Assembly: GCF_040954645.1 (NCBI RefSeq)
Contig: NC_092804.1
Location: 147,135,108-147,199,107 of the forward strand
Source of the DNA: Diabrotica undecimpunctata
Taxonomy: Eukaryota > Arthropoda > Insecta > Coleoptera > Chrysomelidae
Length of the DNA: 64,000 nt
Direction: 5' to 3'
Under the pieces are notes generated by a model. It had not been told where the DNA came from and searched no databases. It was given only the letters and a program-made list of their open reading frames with translations. Made by a program: the position numbers and the translations under genes. Shown piece after piece: positions 53,623 to 64,000 of the stretch (the first letter of the stretch is position 1; each line of letters starts with the position of its first letter).

Positions 53623-56093
53623 CCCTAATGCTGATAGGTCGTAACCCAATTTTAGAAAATTTTACAAGAGGCACAAAAATCTGTATAGCATAATTATAAA
53701 AGATTGCTTGTGTAATGTTTTCTTAAATAAATAATTATGTAATGGCTACTAAGTAAGTTTATTGTAAAAATATAAATTTGTTTAATTTTGATCAGGGTAC
53801 TAAGGGATACGACATATTGTAACCAACGTCATGGCGGCTTACGAGTATATCGAACTCTTAGAAAATGTAGTAAGTTATTATAACTCAAGGTGTTCTCATA
53901 AAAGTGTGGTTTACGTAATTTTAAATCATAATCCTTATTTTTTTATTTTTATTAATTTCAAATAAAAACAGATATAAATGTGTGTTTACTTTAAATAAAA
54001 TGTAGCAAACTAAGCGAATACCATTTAAACAACGTTACAGTTAACATTTTTAGGAATAATTAAAATAAAATAACTAAATAATAAGTTTAAATCTTGGCTT
54101 TCTTTTTTTGATTTTTGTTATTGTCTTTGGTGATTAAGTCTTCGTGAGGCAGCGTGCATCATAGAAGTAGTGCACATCTGTAGGTAATACAGACTTAAGA
54201 TCTTGAAGGTCCTTCCATTTCTTTGTGGAATTATCTATCTTCTTAATCTTATTTTTAATCTATTCGAATAAAGTTGATCGTAAACCAAATCGTGATTGAC
54301 GGTGTTCTTTCTCTGAGGAAGGAGTTCATATTTTTGATCATGGGCCACTTTGTATAATATATCCCCATTTGGTAGGTATTTTAAGCCTCTAAGATCTGTT
54401 ACCTTCAAATCTCCTTTTGATTTACCTGGACGAATTGAGCTGTAGCGAAAGTTTTTAGAATCATTGTAGTTTAGAAAAAAAGTGTGAGTGAGATAGGATA
54501 CTTCCAAAGGTGCAGGATTCTTCCTGGCTTCTGATATTACCGAAATATAGTCTGAGGGTAGGAATATTTGCCGATTTTTTAGTCTTCGTTTAATTAGACT
54601 GTGGGTAGAGTCACACTCCATCTGAGTGTGGCCTCTTTCTAGAAATTTTTGCTCAATCTCGACTTCATACTTGGAAGCTAAAACCGATAAACCATTCGCA
54701 AGGACGACATTCCTATTCTGATAACCACAGCCGTCCGAGAATATTATAACATTTTTCTTTTCAACGGTCAAATATTGTTCTAGATGTTTTATTAAACACG
54801 TAGTAAATACAGATGAATCAAGGTCTGCCTCAGTCTCATTCCAAACAAAATTCATGCTGCGATGGTTTTCCAAGTTATATACTGTAAAGTGTCGCTTTGT
54901 TTTATAGTATAAAGAACTAGCCTGTAACACTGGACACAATTTGACTTCCTGCACATCAACGACAAAACAGTAAATTTCTTTATGGATGGCTCTGGTTTTA
55001 TTGGTTTCTTTTTCAACGCGTGCTAGGTCTTTTGCTCTAATGTGGGATGCGTATTGTTCATCTGTAACCTGTTTCATCTTGTAAGATGAACATATATCAC
55101 ATTGGTCCTTGCGTGGTTTAAACAATGCTAAATTCATTTAGTCAAATTCTGTAGAGAATTTACAATTTGATAATGGTACCTCCCTGTCTTTACATGGTTC
55201 TTTATAAAGATTATATACTTCAGTTTTCGATTTAAAATTATGTTCCAGGTATAACTTTCCAGTAGACTTGCGGCAATAGTGGCTCTCTATTTTAGGCAGC
55301 CTGTTCAGAAACTTTCGTAAATTCTGTACTCGCAAAATGTCCTGTTTTGCTTTTGGTGTAGACTCTCTTTTTTCTTTGATCCTTGTTTGCATCATGTCAC
55401 AACTTTCTAGAAATCCATCTTTTCGTGCCGCACTTACCCAGTTCTGTACCATCTTTTCTCCTACTCCTAGTGTGTTAAGAAACATCAATTTGCAGGCTTG
55501 TAATTTATCGCCTTTTACTGTCAGAAAGTATTCGTAGGTACCACTTCGCCTGGAAGGTCCATCTACATAACATCTTTTTTTCTCCTTGTATGTAACCATA
55601 TGAACAAAGAACATCCTTTTTTGTTTCCAGGACATTTCCTAAAATTTTAAAAATATTTCTTTTCTTAAGTTTTCTGATATTGTTTGGCAAAAGCGAGTCG
55701 GTGCGGTAGCGCAAAACTTCGAGACACACGCTGGCTTCATTTTACGTTCAGGGCGTAGAATATCATGTTCCACAATGTTTTGTAGCCTTCTATAACCAGT
55801 ATATTACCTTCCTAACATTCTTGACTGTTTTGTCTTGTTTTTATCCCAAAACGTCAAACGAATTACTACCAACACGCTTTGCCATTCAAGCTACACTGTG
55901 GGATAAGATGAGTTGGAAGTAAACAAACAACGCGAGCGGGTTAGGACTTGTTAGAAATTGCGAGAATGGCCACCTTACTATTTTATTTAGGTTACGAGAA
56001 TTTAACAGCATATAGGGATGCACGGTTGGTTGCTTTTGACACAAAAATATGAATTTTCAATTTTTTGTGGGTTACGATCTGTCAGCATTAGGC
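53623..56093 (-). mobile_element. Unclassified DNA transposon with TIRs
   Basis: The 2471-bp element has 26-bp TIRs: CCCTAATGCTGATAGG... at 53623-53648 and GCCTAATGCTGACAGA... on the minus strand at 56093-56068, with three differences. Each is flanked outside by TATCGATA (53615-53622 and 56094-56101). This is either an 8-bp target duplication or, because it is palindromic, an extension of the TIRs. The single gene runs on the minus strand (55740-54235). I cannot assign a superfamily with confidence. Confidence 0.75.
54235..55740 (-). pseudogene. Transposase candidate with one in-frame stop
   Basis: A 501-codon frame from the ATG at 55740-55738 (MKPACVSKFC) to a stop at 54235, broken only by TAA at 55140-55138, right before MNLALFKPRKDQCDIC. 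The first half has basic and Cys motifs (RTSG-like SRRSGTYEYFL, CKLMFLNTLGVGEKMVQNWV). The second half starts with the CDIC pair and then has three spaced acidic candidates for a nuclease centre: FVVDVQEVKLCP, VIIFSDGCGYQNRN and GHTQMECDSTHSLI, then LPSDYISVI and SIRPGKSKGDL. Related multicopy proteins are, as I recall, common in insect genomes without an agreed name. The D-D-E assignment is inference. Confidence 0.7.
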
Positions 56094-56101
56094 TATCGAT
56101 A

Positions 56102-56823
56102 TAATGTTTTATTTTGAGGATTATTTATTTGCAATCATTATTTATAAGGACACGATAAGAAACACTTTTTGCTAGTATCAAGCTTTCGCAAAATTTATTT
56201 GCTTAACAAGGATATGCTAAAATAAATTTAAATTAGTTTTTCAATCATACAATGAAATGAAAAGGAAAGAACATTATATAAGAATCATAAAAACTTACAT
56301 GAGGTTAGTTCATAAAATTTTTTATATTATCACAAAACATTAATTTTAAAGTTATATTATTAGTTTAATATATTAGCAATTACAATGTTCTAATTTTCAT
56401 AGATTTACAAAATTTATGTGTAAATAAATAATTTTGAAATTTACTTTATGTCAGAAAGACACTCGTCTGTGTTTATTACATTGTAAGTTATTAATAGATT
56501 GTTTAATGCATACGCACTTTAAATTAGAGAATATTATGATATATTAAATTTGTCAATTAAGTATAATAAAATAAAATGGCGCCAAATTTAAAAATTTACA
56601 TTTTTAAGTTCAGGAAATTTAATATTGTTGAAATAAATACTTTTTGAATTTATTTAAATAATTTTATAAACATAAAATAAAATTTTGATAAATTCATATA
56701 AAACAACAAGAAATTCGCATTTCCCATGATTTAAAAAGCATTATACCACTTGTAATATTGCGGTTTTTCCTTCCAATATAAAACTTTCATCATGTTTCCT
56801 AAAAAATAAACATAAAAACTTAC
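56102..56823. other. No recognisable feature (intron)
   Basis: AT-rich sequence directly downstream of the cyclase exon. Nothing supportable. Confidence 0.5.
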
Positions 56824-57001
56824 TCAAGGGACGGTGGATCTGGTAACGGTTTATCAAATCCCGATTTTCCCAGTAGCCAATAGGTATCCATTGTGCCTTT
56901 TCCCTTTATTTCCGTAGGGCCTCTCGGTTCGATTTGATATCCGCCGGCTTTTTCTAACCGAATTTTCGTGGCTTCTGACATGTGAATCCGCCACGCCGAT
57001 C
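56824..57001 (-). CDS. Gyc76C: Exon of receptor guanylyl cyclase (end of cyclase domain)
   Basis: This exon encodes the last part of a class III guanylyl cyclase catalytic domain, which makes cGMP from GTP at the plasma membrane. The translation contains SAWRIHMSE, GGYQIEPRG, IKGKG and TYWLLGKSGFDKPLPDPP, the usual run at the end of receptor guanylyl cyclase catalytic domains. The catalytic aspartates and the membrane, receptor and kinase-homology domains must lie in exons above 57001, partly outside the window. A 3' splice site (AG at 57003-57002) precedes the exon and a GTAAGT donor follows at 56823. The exon ends with two bases of a codon (GA), which the next exon at 34723 completes as GAG. 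The Gyc76C assignment rests on the downstream tail motifs; the guanylyl cyclase assignment alone is stronger. Confidence 0.85.
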
Positions 57002-57430
57002 CTTTTGATTAAAAATGATATTAGAGACAAAAATATATAACAAGAGTATTTATTCAAAAAGAGAGTGATTAGAAACATATTATACCTGTGTTCTGTCATA
57101 TTTACAGGAATTATACAATAAAATAACATCTATTTTTACATTTGGTAAGGAGACCTGCTGTAAACGGTGCTCTTCAAACCAGTAAAAGCAGCAATAATTA
57201 AAAAAAAAAAAATAGAATTGAAACAAAATTGTAAATACAGAGCCATCGAAAAAAAAAGGTTTCGAAAAATTTTTTTCTTCTATTGGATGTTTAGTCAATC
57301 TAACACAAGGAATTTAAGATTTTAATATACCGGTCGATTCTTTGAAAATTTTAATTAAACGTTTTGGAGAAACATAATAATTAATGTTACAATTAACTGT
57401 TAAATACAGAGAAGTGTTTAGTCCAGGAAG
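57002..57430. other. Intron upstream of cyclase exon
   Basis: AT-rich with a weak pyrimidine tract before the acceptor at 57002-57003. No other feature. Confidence 0.5.
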
Positions 57431-58130
57431 AGGTGAGTAAAGAAGGGATGGTCAGGATGAGGGATAGGTCAGTATTCTTTAACAGACAGGCGTATTTGCG
57501 GGAATGGCTCTATACCGATGCGAGAAGGGTTGCTAATGAAGTAGTCAGGTCCAAAGGTGTAGTAAGATGGTAATTGTGGTTGCAAGGATTACTTGATGTA
57601 GTGGAAGCATATGATAGAAGCAGATTTTGTCTTCTAAGGGATAGAGTAGGCTCGTTACTTTGGCAGTAAAGACTTTCCTGCAGGCTGGAAATTGAATTTT
57701 GTTTTAAGGAGATCCAATAAATACTGTAACAGTTAAGAGGATGTGTTAATGTTTCTCCTATGACAATGGATAATAAGGTCATCGGCATATTGAATATATG
57801 TCATTTATAGCAAGACTAATAACAAAACCTTGGGGTACTTAGTGACTCTAAATACAAATTCTATGGGACTTTCAATTTACAGATATTTTAAAAGATTTTT
57901 ATTGCAGGAATTTTTCTATGAAGTGAAAATATTTTCGTTAAGGTTGCATTGACGCAGTTTATTTAATATGGATTTTAAAGAAATTGTGTCATATGCATTT
58001 TCAATATCAAAAATAGCTGCGACTATTTTGTTTTGGCCGTTGTGCTGTTGAAATGGAGGTTTGTAGAAGGGCAAGGTTGTCCCAAGTTAATCGATTACGT
58101 CGAAACCCGGATTGAAAATTAGGACCATTA
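57430..58130 (-). pseudogene. LINE reverse transcriptase fragment (Jockey/I-like)
   Basis: Minus strand: FQSGFRRNRLTWDNLALLQ near 58115-58060, an FIEKFLQ..SFKISVN segment, VPQGFVISLAINDIYSI near 57840-57790, then IYWISLKQNSISSLQESLYCQSNEPTLSLRRQNLLLSYA to 57510. These are RT motifs 3-5 and the region after the palm; the YADD segment is deleted. Stops are frequent. Confidence 0.65.
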
Positions 58131-58189
58131 AGCTAGCGGAGACAAATAAGCGGAATCCAGTTTAACCTACGTAATATTTTTTCACCCAT

Positions 58190-59640
58190 TGTTCACTAGT
58201 TTATTACCACCCTAATAACTTTTCACCACCAAACCACTTAATTCTGCTGGCTTAAGGTTCAAGCTAGCAGAATTCAGAAAAAAAAAAACTTTTTGCCGAT
58301 GGCATATTTTTGTCACCCATTTTTCAATAATTTGTTACCACCCTAATAATTTTTCATTGCCAAACCACCCTTACGGGGAGCGATTTTGCTGGTTTACGGT
58401 TAAAACTAGTAGAATTCCAAAAATAATATTTATGATATACCACAGTGCTCCGCTAAGTTTTTATGAATTTATTATCACACTAGTTATTATTTACCCCTCA
58501 ACTACTCCTTATAAGAAGTCAATAATTCTGTTGGGTTAATATTAAATATGATATAAAATCTACTTTTACAATTTTACTGTACTCTTCTTGTAACTAAAAG
58601 TATAAATTGCTTGCCAGGTTTTTACTGAATTTTATCCACTCTCATAATTTTTGACCCTCTAAGCCACAGTTAATGGGAAACATTCAACAAGCTATCCATC
58701 ACGCTAGCTTAATGCGAAATCTTAGTGGAAATACAAAAGTGCTCTACTAGATTTTTACCATATTTTACCAGCCTAGTCATTGTTTTATTAACTGCCCTAA
58801 TTAAAAACATTCTGAAATGTTACTCTGTGGTAATAAACTATTATTTGCGCACCTATTGTTAAAATATTAAAAGATTTGAATTTATTGGGTACATCCATAG
58901 ACCTGAGCAAAGTGTACCGCCAATCCAGGAGTGGGGGTTGCAGTCTTAATCGGATTTTAGATTGATACCGCCCTCTTCACTATTATTTAACTTTGACAAT
59001 AAATTGCAAATATAGCGCCTCTGTACTCTCCCTGAGTGTGTTTTATGCTGAGTACAATAGTTTTTAAGTAATTTTTAATAGTAAACACCAGTGCACATTC
59101 ATCTACGCACGATCACGGCTATAGTTGATTTGTAACTCTTGAAATGTAAAAACGTTCATTTTTTTTATACTGGACGAAAAAGTTTATGCCCAGTGTGTTA
59201 GGTGAAAAATATGAAGATAGCAAAAAATAGTAAAAGTACAGTACAAAAAAATTATTAAAAATACCTTTTTTAATTTTGTTTTGTCAGTTCAAAATTAATC
59301 CTAGCAGAATTATTGGCTTCTTATAGAAGGGTAAACAATTGTGAAGGTGGTAAATGAACTAGAAAAGCTTTGTAGCACACAGTGGTATTTAAAAATTTCT
59401 TTTTTTATTTTAACCTAAGCTGCCACGGGTTGGTCAATAGGCGAAAAATTAGTAAAAATCGAGCAGAATCATGTGGTATTTCAAATTTTTTATTTGAATT
59501 AGGTAGCTTAATATTCGAGCTTCCGCTTAATAGCTTAATATTGACTTCCCACAAGGAGTAGTTTAGAAGTGAAAAATTAATAGGGTGGTAATAAATTTGT
59601 AAAAACTTATCAAAACACTGTGGTATTTCAAATATATATA
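58190..59640. repeat. Degenerate tandem repeat, block 1 (both orientations)
   Basis: Diverged units share the near-palindrome CTGCTGGCT...AGCTAGCAG and the phrases GGGTGGTAATAAA and AACACTGTGGTATTTCAAA. Units at 58190-58560 run inverted and those at 59290-59640 run forward. Block 2 is at 63205-64000. Confidence 0.6.
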
Positions 59641-62304
59641 CAGGGTGAGTCATGAGGAACTTTACATACTTCTACCATATGTAGAGTCCCTCAGGGAGCA
59701 TATCATGTGGCCACTAAAAAATGTCAACTCCTCTTCTTTATTAATTAACAGAGTGATTTGTGTAATTGACCATTTATTTCATTTTACTGTAGTGTTTATA
59801 CAGCTGATTTGATTTTTTTAATTTTTGCATGATACAATACACTACTATCAAGCATTCGACTGGTATTAGCTAAACTAAAAAATTCCAGGACTGGCTTTGG
59901 AAAAATTAATTTAAGTATTCGTATTAAATATTACACCCTGTATAAATTTTTTTTAAAATGCAATAAGTGATTTTCAAACTACATAAATAGCCAATGAAAA
60001 CGACATATGCGACAATGTTGTCGCACTTTTATTAAATTTTTAGTGAACGATCAAATCTTACCAAAATAGAACAACCATAATGAAGTGTATCAAATTATAA
60101 GGTAATTAATTTAAACAAATGTTATAAATTTCAAACATTTTAATTGAAATGATAAACTGAGTCACTGCACAACAAAAAACAGTAACTACTAACAATAACG
60201 AAGAACAATTTAAAAAAAAACTAAAAATATGTACATAGTTATGATAAACCCATAAATTAGAACTGGAAAAGATACAATAATGGTAACAAAATAAAAATAA
60301 TTCAAAATAGATTTTCGAAATGGAACCCTGCAGCCTGTACACATTTTTGTTGCCGAATTGATAATTGACGTATTGAATTATGGATACTCTGGGGATCGTT
60401 TCTAATAGTATTACAACAATGTATAATTCTATCAATTAATTGTTGTCGGTTATTAATATTCACTGCGTAAACTAGTTGCTTCAATCGTCCCCAAATATGG
60501 TAATCAACGGGATTGAAATCAGGGGATCTTAAAGGCCACGAAATAGGACCTGCACGTCCTATCCACCTGTTGCCATAAACATTATTGAGATGTTGTCTCA
60601 CTGCCAGTAAAAAGTGTGGGGGTGCCCCATCATGCCGAAAATACATCCCTCGGATAGCAACGTTCGCGTTGGCAAGAAAATTCGGCAAAATATTTTGTAG
60701 AAAGTTCAAATAGACCTGCCCTGTTAAAGGACCATCAAAAAAGTGAGGACCTACTAATTGGTTATTTATGACACCAATCCACACGTTAACCGAAAACCTT
60801 AACTGAGAACGACGTTCTCGAATAGCATGGGGATTTTCTTCTGCCCACACATGTGAATTTCGTGAATTATTTATCCCATCTCTGGTAAACTGGGCTTCAT
60901 CTGTAAATATTGTCCTATATAGAGTTGGTCGATTATTGTTAATCCATCTAAAAAATTCCAACCTATCGATCTCATCTCCAGCATGTAGTTGCTCAACCAT
61001 TTGAATGTGATATGGGTATAGATTATTTTTTTGTAAGACTCTACTTACTTTTGATTGACTAACACTGAGTTCTCGACTTACTTGTCTAGAGCTTATTGTA
61101 GGGTTCATAGTAACGGCGTCCATAATGTCATCTTCCTGCGCTTCATCTACATGTCGCTCTGTTGTTCCACTAGGAAAAGTTCCATTTTCTCGCAAATAAT
61201 TAAAAACTGACCCAAATGTTGGATGACTGGGAGTTCGACGATTAGAAAATCTCCTGCGATATTCTCTACTAGTAGCCCTACCATTCCCATTACAGAAACC
61301 ATAAACAAATATTATGTCTGCATATTTTGTGGTCGAAAACTGATGTGGCATTTTGAACGAAAGTAACAAAAGCTCTACCAAAACTAACACAATATACTTA
61401 ATGTAGATATGACAGAAGAAATATGTATTCTTGTACACATAAATAACAATTGATAATGGCAATAATGACAATGGGTATAAAATATCAAGAAACGTCAAAC
61501 GGTCAACGCCAACGTTCATTTTAAACTTTTTTAGATTTATTTTTATTTAGTACAGTTGATGCAATGTATTATTATTTGACATTAAATTTTAATCATTTAC
61601 AATCAACAAAAACTAACACATACAAGAGGTTTGACTTTTTAATCAATTTAATTTATTATTTATCGAAAATAATGCCCCAATACGATCTATGAGTAAAAAT
61701 TTAAAATTGAAAAACAATTGATTCTATCGTAGAGATAATACAAAGTGACAGTAAAGATGTTAATTTTCTACGTATTAGATTATGTTGTAGAAACTCATTT
61801 TAATTAAAATGTTTGAAATTTATAACATTTGTTTAAATTAATACCTTTTAATTTGATACTTCATTATGGTTGTTCTATTTTTGGTAAGATTTGATCGTTC
61901 ACTAAAAATTTAATAAAAGTGCGACAACATTGTCGCATATGTCGTTTTTATTGGCTATTTATGTAGTTTGAAAATCACTTATTGCATTTTAAAAAAAATT
62001 TATACAGGGTGTAATATTTAATACGAATCCCCAAATTAATTTTTCCAAAGCCAGTCCTGGAATTTTTTAATTTAGCTAATAATAGTCGAATGCTTGATAG
62101 TAGTGTACTGTATCATGCAAAAATTAAAAAAATCAAATGAGCCGTATAAACACTACAGTAAAATGAAATAAATGGTCAATTACACAAATCACCCTGTTAA
62201 TTAATAAAGAAAAGGAGTTGACATTTTTTAGTGGCCACATGATATGCTCTCTGAGGGACTCTACATATGGTAGAAGTATGTAAAGTTCCTCATGACTCAC
62301 CCTG
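59641..62304 (-). mobile_element. Intact rosa-type (DD41D) mariner-like transposon
   Basis: The 2664-bp element is flanked by TA and has very long terminal inverted repeats of about 510 bp (59641-60152 and 61795-62304), starting CAGGGTGAGTCATGAGGA. A single intact transposase gene (61351-60302) lies between the repeats. It landed at the edge of the tandem repeat block. Confidence 0.9.
60302..61351 (-). CDS. Mariner-family transposase, DD41D (rosa-like)
   Basis: A 349-residue transposase that should cut out and reinsert its element at TA sites. I chose the ATG at 61351 (MPHQFSTTKYADIIFVYG), because the upstream in-frame extension is hydrophobic, lies partly in the untranslated region and is not seen in the family. 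DNA-binding region: GRATSREYRRRFSNRRTPSHPTFGSVFNYL, then DAVTMNPTISSRQVSRELSVSQSKVSRVL, two helix-turn-helix units. Catalytic residues: Asp in TIFTDEAQF, Asp in YFRHDGAPPH and Asp in SPDFNPVDYHIWG; 41 residues separate the last two. No stop or frameshift is seen, so the protein is probably functional. Confidence 0.9.
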   Translation of the reverse strand: MPHQFSTTKYADIIFVYGFCNGNGRATSREYRRRFSNRRTPSHPTFGSVFNYLRENGTFPSGTTERHVDEAQEDDIMDAVTMNPTISSRQVSRELSVSQSKVSRVLQKNNLYPYHIQMVEQLHAGDEIDRLEFFRWINNNRPTLYRTIFTDEAQFTRDGINNSRNSHVWAEENPHAIRERRSQLRFSVNVWIGVINNQLVGPHFFDGPLTGQVYLNFLQNILPNFLANANVAIRGMYFRHDGAPPHFLLAVRQHLNNVYGNRWIGRAGPISWPLRSPDFNPVDYHIWGRLKQLVYAVNINNRQQLIDRIIHCCNTIRNDPQSIHNSIRQLSIRQQKCVQAAGFHFENLF

Positions 62305-62346
62305 TATATATATATATATATATAAATGTATATATATATATTTATA

Positions 62347-62398
<52 letters not shown>
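62305..62398. repeat. TA microsatellite
   Basis: TA tract with AAATGTA and TTTATATATG interruptions, between the mariner-like element and the palindrome. Confidence 0.9.
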
Positions 62399-62401
<3 letters not shown>

Positions 62402-63093
62402 ACTGTTTTGGATGGGTTGGAGTCAATAATAGGGCTATTGGTTAACTATTTTTTTAATCTCGAGCTTTCAATTGTGTTTACAATTATTATCAAGAGCTAA
62501 AAAAGACAAAATACTTACAAGGTTGAACTAAAAAGAAAAAACAATTTTTGTTAACTTACCAAATAAAAATTAGTTTGGTAAGTAAAAAATCACTGCTTAC
62601 ATGTTCAAAATATTTTATATAAAAATGTTTTGATCTAACAAATGTTTCTCCGAAAATTTCTATAATTTTGAAAACATTTTTTTAATATAAAAATAATTGA
62701 ATTTATAAATAAGTTCAAATTTGAACTTATTTATAAATTCAATTATTTTTATATTATTAAAAAAAAATATTATTAAAAAAATATTAAAAAAAATATTAAA
62801 AAAAAAATAAAAAAATGTTTTCAAAATTATAGAAATTTTCGGAGAAACATTTGTTAGATCAAAACATTTTTATATAAAATATTTTGAACATGTAAGCAGT
62901 GATTTTTTACTTACCAAACTAATTTTTATTTGGTAAGTTAACAAAAATTGTTTTTTCTTTTTAGTTCAACCTTGTAAGTATTTTGTCTTTTTTAGCTCTT
63001 GATAATAATTGTAAACACAATTGAAAGCTCGAGATTAAAAAAATAGTTAACCAATAGCCCTATTGTTGACTCCAACCCATCCAAAACAGTTAT
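62399..63093. repeat. 695-bp near-perfect palindrome (foldback element)
   Basis: The ends read ATAACTGTTTTGGATGGGTT inward from both sides. Arms of about 290 bp match with very few differences, and the centre holds a further 33-bp perfect palindrome at 62687-62752. The right side carries about 60 bp of extra ATT/A-run sequence (62753-62812). It is non-coding and lies between two TA tracts. Confidence 0.85.
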
Positions 63094-63130
63094 ATATTTG
63101 TTCCAAACGAGTCACAAGTACTTCTTTTTT

Positions 63131-63134
<4 letters not shown>

Positions 63135-63201
<67 letters not shown>
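63135..63201. repeat. TA microsatellite
   Basis: About 33 TA units. Confidence 0.95.
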
Positions 63202-63204
<3 letters not shown>

Positions 63205-64000
63205 ACATAATTCTGCTGGCTCAAATATTTAGCTAGCAGAAACGTTTCCAAATAAAATTGCTTTAGTGGTGGAAAATTATCAGGGTGGTGAAAGTGTAGC
63301 AAAAACTTACCGGAACACTTTTTTATTTCAATTATAAGTAGAATACAGTGAAATATAAAAAAAAAATTTACCATAAATTTTAACAGAACAGAATTATTGA
63401 ATGATATACCTAGTACAGTAAAATTGTAAAAATAGATTTTTCATCACTTTAAATTTTAGCCTAATAATTGTTGACTTTCCACATGGATTAGTTGAGGGTG
63501 AAAAATTACTATTGTGGTATTAAATTCGTAAAAACCTAGCAGAATACTGTGGTATTTCAAAAATAATTAGTATTAATTCCGCTGGCTCGAGTATTAAGCT
63601 AGCAGCAACGTTTCCAAATAAGATTGGTTTAGGGGTGAAAAATTATTATGATGATCAAAGTTTAGTCTAAACTTAACAGATCACTTTTTTATTTCAGTTA
63701 TAAGTAGAGGAGGGTGAAATTGTAAAAGAATATTTTTTCACCTTAAATTTTAACCTAACTTAATTATTGGCTTTTCATAAGAAGCAGTTGAGGGATGAAT
63801 AATTACTAGGGTGGTAATAAAATTCGTTAAAACCTAGCAGAACACTGTGGTATTTCAAAAATATTTTTTTTCTAATTTTGCTGGCTCAAATATTAAGCTA
63901 GCAGGAACGTTTCCATACAAGATTGGTTTAGGAGTGCAAGATTATCAGGGTAGTAAAAGTTTAGTAAACATTTAAAAAATAGTTTTTTTATTTAATTTAT
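63205..64000 (+). repeat. Degenerate tandem repeat, block 2
   Basis: Three forward units start at 63210, 63576 and 63875 with ATT(C/T)(T/C/T)GCTGGCTC....AGCTAGCAG, spaced 366 and 299 bp. Each continues AACGTTTCCA(A/T)A and later TGGTATTTCAAAAAT. The array runs off the window end. Confidence 0.7.

Noticed and set aside
61352..61519. 56-codon N-terminal extension of the mariner transposase frame
   Set aside because: Hydrophobic, absent from the family, and the Met at 61351 gives a normal start and length.

Overview
The window is AT-rich, intron-rich and crowded with transposable elements (TEs). It looks like intronic DNA from a large-genome insect. The only host gene I can support lies on the minus strand. 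Three exons (56824-57001, 34517-34723, 20351-20627) join in matching phase 2 and encode the end of a receptor guanylyl cyclase catalytic domain plus a long C-terminal tail. Short tail motifs (LDESLI, PYNHYKCLSP) point to the Gyc76C orthologue. The introns visible between them are 22.1 kb and 13.9 kb, and more than 20 kb of downstream sequence holds no further exon I can recognise.

Layout. 1-3985: two decayed LINEs. 3985-8911: a Penelope-like element (PLE) split by a full-length RTE-type LINE (4665-8079, TSD ACATA). 9532-9944: a putative LTR. 10738-13236: a second, internally deleted RTE copy with a 12-bp TSD. 13285-19615: a structurally complete, very young Ty3/Gypsy element with identical 393-bp LTRs and ATTG TSDs. 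19975-24905: LINE and Jockey fragments and a related solo LTR. 25.6-33.9 kb: PLE ends, two pogo-like transposases and LINE pieces. 35.4-45.8 kb: a TIR element, a mariner-like element, a foldback MITE, an I-clade LINE 3' end, a palindromic pair of PLE ends and a Tc1-like element. 46.4-50.0 kb: a LINE, a ribozyme-bearing inverted-repeat unit and a piggyBac-like ruin. 51.4-53.6 kb: another PLE between long TA tracts. 53623-56093: an unclassified DNA transposon with a 1.5-kb ORF. 57.4-64 kb: a LINE fragment, a degenerate tandem repeat, an intact DD41D (rosa-type) mariner with 510-bp TIRs and a 695-bp palindrome.

Three observations stand out. (1) The Gypsy Pol polyprotein carries, after integrase, a degenerate macro-domain-like module and a CCCH zinc finger. 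(2) Eleven copies of a hammerhead-ribozyme-like motif sit at PLE ends. Their stem III is always a short perfect palindrome that differs between families but keeps pairing, and several abut TA microsatellites. (3) The transposon at 53.6-56.1 kb has 26-bp TIRs next to a palindromic TATCGATA and encodes a protein with a D-D-E-like layout that I cannot place in a named superfamily. All family assignments rest on motif recognition by eye; no search was run.
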